DNA of 64,000 nucleotides, from positions 36,167 through 100,166 of the forward strand of contig JASFYX010000018.1 in NCBI GenBank assembly GCA_045046885.1, given 5' to 3'. This DNA comes from CG1-02-35-72 sp045046885. GTDB lineage: Bacteria > Bacteroidota > Bacteroidia > Flavobacteriales > Flavobacteriaceae. The stretch's first letter is position 1; the number at the start of each line of letters is the position of its first letter. Position numbers and translations under genes: made by a program. Positions 1 to 8,314 of the stretch are shown piece after piece. The notes beneath the pieces are model-generated. The model was not told the origin of the DNA. It made no database searches and was given only the letters and a program-made list of their open reading frames with translations.

Positions 1-3000
1 TAAAAGACAGACAACCTAAGCCTGTTTATTTTGATGTTAAACCAGACATTGTCGATTTAAATGACGTTGCGCCACCCATAAAAATTGAGGGTACATTTAC
101 TCCGAAACCACTCAAATTTGCAAAAACCATTGAGGCACCACCTCTATTATTTAGAGACAATTCTAAACGGAATATAAAATATTTAGACAAAGCCCATGGG
201 TCTTTTTCAGACCAAATAACACAAATAACACAAGATAGTTTGGGGATTATTTGGATGAGTTCTGCAGATGCCGGATTGGCAAAATACAACGGAAGAACTT
301 TTAAAATAATTGATAAATCTGTTGGCTTAGCTTCAAACACAGTCGAAAATATATTTTTAGACTCCTCTAACCGTTTATGGATAAGTGGCTCTTATGGACT
401 ATATTATATAAAAAACAACACACTTTACACTTTAAAAGGAGCCTTAAAAAATTATAATTTTAGAACGATTTACGAAGACCGCCAACATAATATTTGGGTT
501 TCTACTTTTAAAAACGGTTGTTTAAGATTTGATGGGAAATATTGGTTGCATTACAATGAAAAATCAGGTTTAACAAAAGGCGGCATTAGCGGTATTTACC
601 AAGATAAAAACAATAATTATTGGTTTGGCTCTTGGACTAATAAAGGTGTAACAAGATTTGATGGTAAAAAGTTTTACCATTATAAACCCGAAAACCACAA
701 GCTGGGTATAGATTTTCATGCTTTTGCAGAATATGATGGCAAATTATGGATGGGAACCTATGCAGGTGGTATTGTGGTTTACGATAAGGGCAAATTTTAC
801 CGCTACGATTTTTTTAAAGAACAATATGGTAATGTCTATTCGTTTGCCATTAATAAATATGGCTTGTGGTTTAACATTTACGGGCTGGGAGTTGGTAATT
901 ATTATAAAGATAAATTCCATTTTTATTTTAAAGATGATGGTTTACGCGACAGACAATCGTATAAAATATTTAGCGATGCCGATGATAATATTTGGGTAGC
1001 TGATTTGTTTTATGGTTTTTCTAGAATTGATGACGATTTGTTTTATAAAGAAACATTTAACAATCAATTTAAATCAAATCAAGTAGCGTTTATAGACAAA
1101 GATCCCGAAGGGAATATGTGGTTTATGCCAAATGGCGGTTTAATAACTAAATTAAAAAATAACGTCTTAACAACCTATGTTAATAACTCAGATTATAATA
1201 CACCTCCTATACATCACAGTTATGGTGCTTATTTTTTAGGAGATAACAAGGCATGGATAAGTACCGTAATAGCCGGAGTGGTTTATTTTGATAATAACAC
1301 TTTTACATTTTACAATTTTGGTAAGCGGAATATTTTTGGACGTGTTATAAAAGACAGCTCAGAGCGTGTTTGGTTTGCTTCAAATTTCAGTGGGCTTGTA
1401 TTTAAATCGGACAAAGGGTTTTATGAACTCGGTAAAAATCAGGGACTGTCTGCTAATGCCGTTAATGACCTTGCTTATGTGGGCGATTCTGCTGTTTGGA
1501 CAACTGTAAAGAACAACGGTATAAACGTGATAAAGGAGGGCGAAATTTTCTATACCGATAAAACTGACGGGCTTGTAAGCAACCAAATATTATCGTTATA
1601 TGTTGACAATAAAAAACGTATTTGGCTCGCTTCAGAAAATAAGGGCGTTCAAATGATTGACGGTGGGACAAGTTATACGTTTAACGAAAGCAACGGTCTT
1701 TTATCAAATAAAACGGAAAGTATTATTGAAACAGAACCCAATATTTTTTGGATTACCAGTAATATAGGTTTAACTAAAATATCTTTTTTAGAAAACAACA
1801 CGCTTGAAATACGCAATTTCAACAACAGTTACGGCAATAATCTAATTGGTTTACCTGGGTCGGTTTTTAGCGATGGTAAAGGACGGGTGTTATGGGGGTC
1901 TCATAAAGGGCTATTGGTATATAACAATAGATTTAAAGATAAGGTAGAAAAAACACCACAGTTATTTATAGAAAACATAAGTATTAATAAAAAGGCGTGG
2001 CTAACCTCATTTAAAAAAGGGAAAGTCATAGAATTTTACCACAATGACGATTTAAAAATTTCTGTCAACGCTATCAATTGGGGATTTGAGTCTACATTAA
2101 AATACAAATATCGTGTTATTGGAGATTTAGAAAAGAAAATGGATTGGGAATTAGTGGCGTCAAATGGTACGGTTATTCTTAATCATCTAAATTTAACCGA
2201 TAACATAATAATAATCAAGGCCATAAGTGATTCTGGAGAAAGTAAAACACTGATGATTCCCATTAAAATTCGTCCTTATTTTTATCAAAATATCTATTAT
2301 CATTTAATTTTTTGGATTATAATTGTAGGATTAACTGTTTTATATTTTCAGTATAAAAAACGAGTAGCTTTTGATAAAAAACAGGAACTAGAAAAAATTA
2401 TATCTCAAAAAACGGCTGTAATATTAGAAGAAAAAGAGGCTCTAGAAAAAAGTCATCAAAAAATAGTAGTACAAAATAAAGAAAAAGATGCGCTTATTCA
2501 AGAAGTTCACCATCGTGTAAAAAATAATTTACAACTTATATCGAGCATGGTGTCAATGCAGTTGAATAGTTTAAAAAGTGCGCAATCAAAAAAAATATTG
2601 TTGGAAACTTATAACCGTATAGCCTCAATGGCACTGGTTCATGAAATTTTATATACCAGAGATAATGTGTCGTATATTTCGCTAAAAGCCTATTTATCTG
2701 ACTTGACACACAACATAAATCAAATGGTGAATTTTGAAAAGATAAACATTCAGTTTAACAAATCGCTTGAAGATATACAGCTTAATGTGTCAGATTGTAT
2801 CGCTTTAGGTATGATTGCTAATGAATCGGTTTCAAATGCCATTAAATACGCTTTTAAAAATATTGAAAACCCAAAAATTGACATAAACCTGAAATACAAT
2901 AAAAAATCAAAACTTATTACTTTTGTTATACAAGACAACGGAATTGGTATAGATACAGCATATCTTAAAGATATAGATAAGTCGCTTGGACTAAGATTAA

Positions 3001-3110
3001 TTGCCATTTTTTCTAAACAGCTAAAGGCACATTTAGACATAAGCAATAAAAAAGGGACTAAAATTTCAATTAAATTTAAATGCAGAAGTAATGCGGATTG
3101 TAATAGGTGA
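1..3110 (+). CDS. Two-component sensor histidine kinase with beta-propeller sensor (5' end outside window)
   Basis: The reading frame is open from base 3 back to the window edge, so the start lies upstream. A TTG at 240 is internal and is not a credible start. From about 190 to 1950 the protein shows repeated two-component-regulator propeller units (D..GxIW...GL..Y), followed by a Y_Y_Y-like Ig domain near 2040-2260. One membrane helix lies at about 2290-2350, then a coiled coil. A HisKA_2-type dimerisation box reads HHRVKNN, with His codons at 2508 and 2511. The HATPase shows an N box (NESVSNAIKYAF) and a G box (DNGIGID). The likely role is to sense an extracellular or periplasmic signal and phosphorylate the regulator encoded next. 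The stop overlaps the start of that gene by 20 bp, so the two are probably co-translated. The ligand cannot be inferred. Confidence 0.93.
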   Translation, partial: KDRQPKPVYFDVKPDIVDLNDVAPPIKIEGTFTPKPLKFAKTIEAPPLLFRDNSKRNIKYLDKAHGSFSDQITQITQDSLGIIWMSSADAGLAKYNGRTFKIIDKSVGLASNTVENIFLDSSNRLWISGSYGLYYIKNNTLYTLKGALKNYNFRTIYEDRQHNIWVSTFKNGCLRFDGKYWLHYNEKSGLTKGGISGIYQDKNNNYWFGSWTNKGVTRFDGKKFYHYKPENHKLGIDFHAFAEYDGKLWMGTYAGGIVVYDKGKFYRYDFFKEQYGNVYSFAINKYGLWFNIYGLGVGNYYKDKFHFYFKDDGLRDRQSYKIFSDADDNIWVADLFYGFSRIDDDLFYKETFNNQFKSNQVAFIDKDPEGNMWFMPNGGLITKLKNNVLTTYVNNSDYNTPPIHHSYGAYFLGDNKAWISTVIAGVVYFDNNTFTFYNFGKRNIFGRVIKDSSERVWFASNFSGLVFKSDKGFYELGKNQGLSANAVNDLAYVGDSAVWTTVKNNGINVIKEGEIFYTDKTDGLVSNQILSLYVDNKKRIWLASENKGVQMIDGGTSYTFNESNGLLSNKTESIIETEPNIFWITSNIGLTKISFLENNTLEIRNFNNSYGNNLIGLPGSVFSDGKGRVLWGSHKGLLVYNNRFKDKVEKTPQLFIENISINKKAWLTSFKKGKVIEFYHNDDLKISVNAINWGFESTLKYKYRVIGDLEKKMDWELVASNGTVILNHLNLTDNIIIIKAISDSGESKTLMIPIKIRPYFYQNIYYHLIFWIIIVGLTVLYFQYKKRVAFDKKQELEKIISQKTAVILEEKEALEKSHQKIVVQNKEKDALIQEVHHRVKNNLQLISSMVSMQLNSLKSAQSKKILLETYNRIASMALVHEILYTRDNVSYISLKAYLSDLTHNINQMVNFEKINIQFNKSLEDIQLNVSDCIALGMIANESVSNAIKYAFKNIENPKIDINLKYNKKSKLITFVIQDNGIGIDTAYLKDIDKSLGLRLIAIFSKQLKAHLDISNKKGTKISIKFKCRSNADCNR

Positions 3111-3780
3111 AGACGAAATATTAATTGCAGAGCATCTTAAAGATATTATCAAGTCATTTAAGCATGAAGTTGTAGGAGTGGGGCATGATAAAAACAAAAT
3201 TTTAGATATGATAGCTAAAACAAAACCCGATATGGTTTTGTTAGATATCCGTATGGAAAGCAAGTTTACCGGTATAGAAATAGGTGAAATTTTACTACAT
3301 CAATACGGTATACCCTTTATTTATATTACAGCACACTCCGATAAAGAAATTATTGAGAGGGCTTTGCCTACTAAGCCAAGTGGGTATATTATAAAACCTT
3401 TTAAGCCTATGGATGTTTACACGGCTATTCAGATTGCTTCAGATAAATTTAGGCATACTATAAAAGATAACTATATCCTTGTTAAAGACAGTGGTAAAAA
3501 GATAAAGGTTTATTATTATAATATTCAATTTTTTAAATCGGATAACAACTATATTGAAATTCACACCAAAACAAAAACCTATGTTTTGCGCTCTAGTTTA
3601 GAAAAAGTAGCTCAAGAATTATCGGATGATGGGTTTATAAAAGCACATCGTTCGTATATCGTAAACAGTAATCATATAACGGCACTTAATCCCCGTTTTA
3701 TAAGTATAAATTCCCATAAAATCCCCATGTCAAGAGCCAATTATAAACGGGTAAAACAACTCTTTGATAAAAGTAAATAA
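3091..3780 (+). CDS. LytTR-family response regulator
   Basis: This 229-residue protein has an N-terminal receiver domain (about 1-115) with acidic E7/D8, phospho-acceptor D52 in VLLDIR, T80 and K102 in IIKPF. A C-terminal LytTR DNA-binding domain (about 125-229) contains YIEIHT, a central LRSSLEKV segment and FIKAHRSYIVN, all typical of the family. It overlaps the kinase gene upstream by 20 bp and is its presumed partner. LytTR proteins bind paired direct repeats about two helical turns apart. Such a pair lies 44 bp after the stop of this gene and recurs at two other places in the window (22014-22045 and 57248-57278), so these may be its targets. Family assignment is firm; the target assignment is inferred. 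Confidence 0.95.
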   Translation: MRIVIGEDEILIAEHLKDIIKSFKHEVVGVGHDKNKILDMIAKTKPDMVLLDIRMESKFTGIEIGEILLHQYGIPFIYITAHSDKEIIERALPTKPSGYIIKPFKPMDVYTAIQIASDKFRHTIKDNYILVKDSGKKIKVYYYNIQFFKSDNNYIEIHTKTKTYVLRSSLEKVAQELSDDGFIKAHRSYIVNSNHITALNPRFISINSHKIPMSRANYKRVKQLFDKSK

Positions 3781-3823
3781 GTTACTATAAGCTTGTTAGA
3801 GACTTAAAGTTTAACTATTTTTC

Positions 3824-3854
3824 ACCAAACGCATACAAAAAATAGTCATTCACA
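3824..3854 (-). promoter_or_regulatory. Putative LytTR-type operator, site A
   Basis: On the minus strand the two half sites read TGTGAATGAC (3845-3854) and TGCGTTTGGT (3824-3833). Their starts are 21 bp apart, with a T-rich spacer ending TTTTTTGTA. The same arrangement occurs at 22014-22045 and 57248-57278. It lies just downstream of the LytTR regulator gene and immediately upstream of the -33 element of the following gene, which is the position of an activator site. The repeat is seen directly; binding by the LytTR protein is inference. Confidence 0.6.
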
Positions 3855-3862
3855 CCATTTTT

Positions 3863-3893
3863 TTGATTTCTTTAACATTTTAACATAGGTTTG
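3863..3893 (+). promoter_or_regulatory. Bacteroidota-type promoter for the 3944 operon
   Basis: A -33 TTG (3863-3865) is separated by 20 nt from a -7 box TAGGTTTG (3886-3893), matching the known Bacteroidota consensus TTG/TAnnTTTG. The -7 box begins 31 nt after operator site A, and the ATG at 3944 follows about 50 nt downstream. Confidence 0.7.
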
Positions 3894-3943
3894 TTAATCC
3901 ATGACCCCAACGGGAAATCAATATTAACTAAAAACCAATTATT

Positions 3944-4321
3944 ATGAATTTAAAATTACTTAAATTTAAAATAGTGCTTTTATTTGTGCTATTTGCTTTT
4001 TCAAGTGAGCTTTCTGCTCAAGTAAAAGAACCAATTGACATCGTTTTGATGAAAGCAGCTCCTAATTTAGCTTGGATTCAACGTTCTGAATCTAGTTTAA
4101 ACGTGTATAAAGGAGATAAATTTAACTATAGTTTAGTCGAAAATAACAATAAACTGAACAATTGGTTAAACAATTATCCACAAGAATTTGTAGCTTATAA
4201 AAAAGCTATGGATGAATTCTTTAGAACTAAAACAATTGGGGATTTTACATCAACCGACCAAGATTTTTACTACGATTTAAAAGCTCAGTATGAGATACTT
4301 AAAAAATTAAAATCTTGGTAA
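3944..4321 (+). CDS. Small secreted protein of unknown function
   Basis: This 125-residue protein has a clear signal peptide: positive start MNLKLLKFK, a hydrophobic core, and likely cleavage after LSAQ near residue 26. The mature part of about 100 residues is rich in Asn, Lys and aromatic residues, with no Cys and no domain I recognise. The gene lies 21 bp before the large adhesin gene and shares its promoter at 3863-3893, so it may assist export or surface presentation of that protein. This link rests on position only. Confidence 0.75.
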   Translation: MNLKLLKFKIVLLFVLFAFSSELSAQVKEPIDIVLMKAAPNLAWIQRSESSLNVYKGDKFNYSLVENNNKLNNWLNNYPQEFVAYKKAMDEFFRTKTIGDFTSTDQDFYYDLKAQYEILKKLKSW

Positions 4322-4342
4322 TTTTTAACTAATAAATAAACT

Positions 4343-7300
4343 ATGAAATCAATAAAATTATTTAAAAAGTTTGGGTTAACATTATGTTTTATATTTTTAA
4401 CTCAATTTATATATTCTCACGTTACAGAAATTCGTGTTAATCAAAATCAAGATGGAACCTTAACTTGGTATTTACAAACTTATCATCGTGTTTATCAATG
4501 TGGTCACTCTAATGCAGGATTAAATATTAATGGTGTAAATTACCCTATTAACTCAGAACATGCGGGAAGTATTGTAGGCTTAAGTCCAACAATATTTGCT
4601 CAAAATTCTTGGATATCCTCACGTTCCAGTTATGCCATTGTTAATACACCATATATACCTGGTAACTTAAATGTAAGACCTTATTCAAATAATGTCTGTT
4701 GGGCGTTCTTAGTAGGAGGAAATGGAAGTTTTACACCACCACCACCACCAGTTTGTACAATTTCACCTATTAATACTTGGACAAATACCGTAGGTACAGC
4801 TAACAATAATGGTACAGATTGTAACCCAACAGATGACACCTTACTTGCTACAATTACCGTAAACCACCAATCTTGTGGTTCTATTACAAATGCAGGAACA
4901 TTTTCTATATATTTAGATCCGTCAGGAGCAAATACCTTATTAGGGAATTATGCTTATGCTACTGGTATTACTACAAATGCCACATTTAATTTGCCTTATG
5001 GCTTTAATCCAAACACGCCAATTAAAGTGGTTGATGATAGCTTTGGCGCTTCAGATGTAACGCATACATTATCTGGTTTGTCAGGTATATTTAATGGTGT
5101 TCCAAGTACTTCTGTTCCTACAGTATTGGTACAAAACATAAATGCTAATTTAGATGTATCTGGAAATGTTACAATTACAGCAGCGAGTATAGATGCAGGC
5201 TCAAGTGATGCTTGCGGCCCTGTTACTTTCGCCTTAGATAAAACGACATTTAATTGCTCTAATATAGGAGTAAATACAGTTACTTTAACTGTAACATCTC
5301 CAAGCGGCAATACATCTTCGGCCACAGCACAAGTCACCGTAGTAGATAATATTGCCCCTACGGTATTAACCCAACCCATCACAGTCCAGTTAGACGCTAC
5401 GGGCAATGCTACAATCACGCCCCAAATGGTAGACAATGGCAGTTCAGACAATTGTGGTGCTGTGACTTTAGCATTAGACGCAGGTCAAGGGCATTTTACC
5501 TGTGCTAATGTAGGGACAACCAATACAGTAACCTTAGCGGTAACCGACAGTCACGGTAACACCGCCACAGGCACAGCCAATGTCACAGTTCAAGATGTAA
5601 CCCCACCAACGGTAGTGACCCAGAACATCACAGTCCAGTTAGACACTACGGGTAATGTAACGATTACCCCACAACAGATAGACAATGGCAGTAACGATTC
5701 TTGCGGAGTAGCCAGTATGGCCTTAGACGCAGGTCAAGGGCATTTTACTTGTGCCAATGTAGGTCAGGCTAATACAGTAACCTTAGCGGTTACGGATGTT
5801 AATGGCAATACAGCCGTAGGTACGGCCAATGTTACGGTGGTAGATGTTACAGCCCCAATGATAGTCACCCAAAACGTAACGGTTAATTTAGATGCCACAG
5901 GAGCAGCCAGTATTAGCGCCCAACAATTTGATGGCGGTTCAACGGACGCTTGTGGCGTAGCGAGTTATGCATTAAATATCCCAAGAGGCGGTACAATTAA
6001 TCCAAGGTCATTAACCTGTGCCGATGTAGGAACCCATAATGTAACTCTTATAGTAACTGATATTCACGGCAATGCGGCACAAGCCTCAGCAACAGTCACA
6101 ATACAAGATGTTACAGCGCCAACAGTAGTCACACAAAACGTAACAGTTAATTTAGATGCCAATGGTTCAGCTAGTGTCACAGCCCAACAATTTGATGGCG
6201 GTTCAACAGACGCTTGCGGTGTAGCAAGTTATGCTTTGACTATTCCCAGAGGCGGTACAATAGACCCTAACAATTTAAGTTGTGCAGACATAGGAACACA
6301 TGCAGTAAAATTAATAGTAACCGATGTCAATGGTAATGCGGCACAAGCTACAGCGCAAGTCACGGTTCAAGATACAACAGCACCCACAATGGTCACACAA
6401 CCGGTGACAGTCCAGCTAGACGCTACTGGTGTGGCCAGTATCACTACAACAATGATAGACAACGGTAGTTCAGATAACTGTTCAGTAGCCTTAAGTTTAG
6501 ATGTAACAAGTTTCAGTTGTGCTAATGTAGGCGTCAATACAGTTACCTTAACAGGAACAGACCCAAGCGGTAATACAGCTACAGCTACAGCGGTAGTCAC
6601 TGTTCAGGATAACATAGCGCCAACAGTAATCACTCAAAATATCACGGTTCAATTAGATGCTAATGGTGTAGCTACAATTACGCCACAACAAATAGACAAT
6701 GGCAGTTCAGACAATTGCAGTATAGCTGGAATAGCCTTAGATATCACAAGTTTTAATTGTGAGAATTTAGGGGTCAATACAGTAAATTTAACAGTAACTG
6801 ATGTTAATGGAAACGCTACAACAGCCCCAGCAGTAGTTACAGTTCAAGATACAACAGCACCCACAATGACAGCTCAAGATGTCACAGTACAGTTAGATGC
6901 CAATGGTGCCGCCAGTATTACCACAGCAATGATAGATAATGGTAGTTTTGATAACTGTTCTGTAGCTTTAAGTTTAGACTTAACAAACTTTGGTTGTGAA
7001 AATGTAGGAACCAATACAGTAACCTTAACAGGGACAGACCCAAGCGGAAATGTATCAACAGCTACAGCGATAGTGACTGTTCAAGATAATATAGCACCAA
7101 CAGTAGTTACCCAAGCCTTTACAGCCACAATAACAGGTGGTGTAGCTACGATAACCGCCCAAGACGTAGATGGTGGCAGTTTTGATAACTGCGGTATACA
7201 AAGTATGAGCGTTTCACCAACCACTTTTGTATGTGGCGATCAAGGTAACCATACAGTCACTTTAACGGTAACTGATAACAGTGGCAATGTATCAACAAGT

Positions 7301-8197
7301 CCAGCTATAGTAACAGTAGTAGGTTTTGTACCAACAATAGCAATAGCCGACTTTACGGCCGTACCAACACAGAACACCAATACAGTTTATTTAGGTTACG
7401 GGTCACAAAGTATGACGCTAAACACCACTACAACAGGTGGTTCAGGATTTATTTATAGTTGGACAGCCTCAACAGGAGAGATAGTGGCAAGTGTAGCCAA
7501 TCCAACAGTTACCCCATTGGTGAGTACTACTTATACAGTAACGGTAACCAATGCGAATGGTTGTGAGGCCACAACATCTATAGATGTCTGTGTTATAGAT
7601 GCCCGATATATAAATAAAGAAGGAGAATGGGATGATGGTAAAGTCTTAATGTGTAAAGGCAGTGATGACGATGATGATGATGACGATGACCACTCGGATA
7701 AAGATGATGAAGATCGCGACTCTAATACAAAAGCTAAAAAAGCTAAGGATGTAGAAAAATATTTAAAGAAAGGCTACACCTTAGGCACTTGTAATGCTAC
7801 TTGTACAACAACTTATGTAGAGGTTATAGTTGATAATGACGATGATGACCACGGAGATGATGACCATGCTGATAATGACAATGATAAAGATGATGATAAG
7901 GGTCACAACGGAGACAATGATGACGACAATCACTCAGACAGTAATAAGACAAAAGTTATTATCTATCCAAATCCTGTTGAAAAGGAGGCTACAATAACCT
8001 TAAAGGATGCGAAGAAAAAAGAAGAAGGCACAGTCAAGGTTTATGATTATAAAGGACGAAAAATCTTTAGTAAAAAATCTAAGAACCTCAAAAAAGGTGT
8101 AAAAGTCAATATGAGTGGTAAGAAGGCGGGCACATACTTTGTACGTATAAAATACAAAGGAAAAGTCTATACCGGAACACTCTTAAAAGAAAGGTAG
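4343..8197 (+). CDS. Large T9SS-exported adhesin with nine HYR-like repeats
   Basis: This 1284-residue protein begins with a signal peptide (ending near YSH) and an N-terminal domain with several Cys and a Pro run (TPPPPPVC) near residue 130. From about residue 252 to 996 come nine HYR/Ig-like repeats of 75-85 residues. Each has the pattern APTVxTQxxTVQLD, DNGSSDNC and NTVTLTVTDxxGN, with a conserved Cys pair probably forming one disulfide per repeat. A PKD-like domain follows (about 997-1090). Two Asp-rich tracts (about 1105-1125 and 1155-1200), the first with nine Asp in a row, suggest calcium binding. The last 80 residues are a T9SS type-A sorting domain (IIYPNPVEKEATI, then GTYFVRIKYKGKVYTG). 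It is probably a calcium-stiffened stalk on the cell surface. A hairpin terminator follows at 8222. Confidence 0.9.
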   Translation: MKSIKLFKKFGLTLCFIFLTQFIYSHVTEIRVNQNQDGTLTWYLQTYHRVYQCGHSNAGLNINGVNYPINSEHAGSIVGLSPTIFAQNSWISSRSSYAIVNTPYIPGNLNVRPYSNNVCWAFLVGGNGSFTPPPPPVCTISPINTWTNTVGTANNNGTDCNPTDDTLLATITVNHQSCGSITNAGTFSIYLDPSGANTLLGNYAYATGITTNATFNLPYGFNPNTPIKVVDDSFGASDVTHTLSGLSGIFNGVPSTSVPTVLVQNINANLDVSGNVTITAASIDAGSSDACGPVTFALDKTTFNCSNIGVNTVTLTVTSPSGNTSSATAQVTVVDNIAPTVLTQPITVQLDATGNATITPQMVDNGSSDNCGAVTLALDAGQGHFTCANVGTTNTVTLAVTDSHGNTATGTANVTVQDVTPPTVVTQNITVQLDTTGNVTITPQQIDNGSNDSCGVASMALDAGQGHFTCANVGQANTVTLAVTDVNGNTAVGTANVTVVDVTAPMIVTQNVTVNLDATGAASISAQQFDGGSTDACGVASYALNIPRGGTINPRSLTCADVGTHNVTLIVTDIHGNAAQASATVTIQDVTAPTVVTQNVTVNLDANGSASVTAQQFDGGSTDACGVASYALTIPRGGTIDPNNLSCADIGTHAVKLIVTDVNGNAAQATAQVTVQDTTAPTMVTQPVTVQLDATGVASITTTMIDNGSSDNCSVALSLDVTSFSCANVGVNTVTLTGTDPSGNTATATAVVTVQDNIAPTVITQNITVQLDANGVATITPQQIDNGSSDNCSIAGIALDITSFNCENLGVNTVNLTVTDVNGNATTAPAVVTVQDTTAPTMTAQDVTVQLDANGAASITTAMIDNGSFDNCSVALSLDLTNFGCENVGTNTVTLTGTDPSGNVSTATAIVTVQDNIAPTVVTQAFTATITGGVATITAQDVDGGSFDNCGIQSMSVSPTTFVCGDQGNHTVTLTVTDNSGNVSTSPAIVTVVGFVPTIAIADFTAVPTQNTNTVYLGYGSQSMTLNTTTTGGSGFIYSWTASTGEIVASVANPTVTPLVSTTYTVTVTNANGCEATTSIDVCVIDARYINKEGEWDDGKVLMCKGSDDDDDDDDDHSDKDDEDRDSNTKAKKAKDVEKYLKKGYTLGTCNATCTTTYVEVIVDNDDDDHGDDDHADNDNDKDDDKGHNGDNDDDNHSDSNKTKVIIYPNPVEKEATITLKDAKKKEEGTVKVYDYKGRKIFSKKSKNLKKGVKVNMSGKKAGTYFVRIKYKGKVYTGTLLKER
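5340..7110 (+). repeat. Tandem coding repeats (HYR-like units)
   Basis: Units of about 230-260 bp within the adhesin gene keep high DNA similarity. Examples are the recurring words for VTVQLDATG and for DNGSSDNC, and the two nearly identical units at about 5850-6100 and 6110-6370, which share an IPRGGTI insert. Similarity at DNA level suggests recent duplication or recombination between units, which would allow the stalk length to vary. Confidence 0.8.
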
Positions 8198-8221
8198 GTA
8201 GCCTAGGGGGGTTATCCATTT

Positions 8222-8262
8222 AAAACAGGTTAAGGTATAATGCTTTAACCTGTTTTTTTATT
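8222..8262 (+). terminator. Rho-independent terminator after the adhesin gene
   Basis: The stem AACAGGTTAA (8224-8233) pairs with TTAACCTGTT (8245-8254), followed by a run of T to 8259. It separates the adhesin operon from the hydroxylase gene. Confidence 0.85.
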
Positions 8263-8314
8263 TTTAAGGTTTATTCTAATTTACTTAAATTTATGCGCAT
8301 AAAAATTAAGGTAA

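Noticed and set aside
240..3110. TTG at 240 as the start of the sensor kinase
   Set aside because: The frame is open to the window edge and the upstream residues fit the first propeller unit, so the gene starts outside the window.
3066..3263. Minus-strand reading frames inside the regulator and other genes
   Set aside because: They are shadows of real genes on the opposite strand, with no start signals and no recognisable motifs.
5340..7110. CRISPR array or satellite DNA
   Set aside because: The repeats are 230-260 bp, in frame, and encode HYR-like domains.
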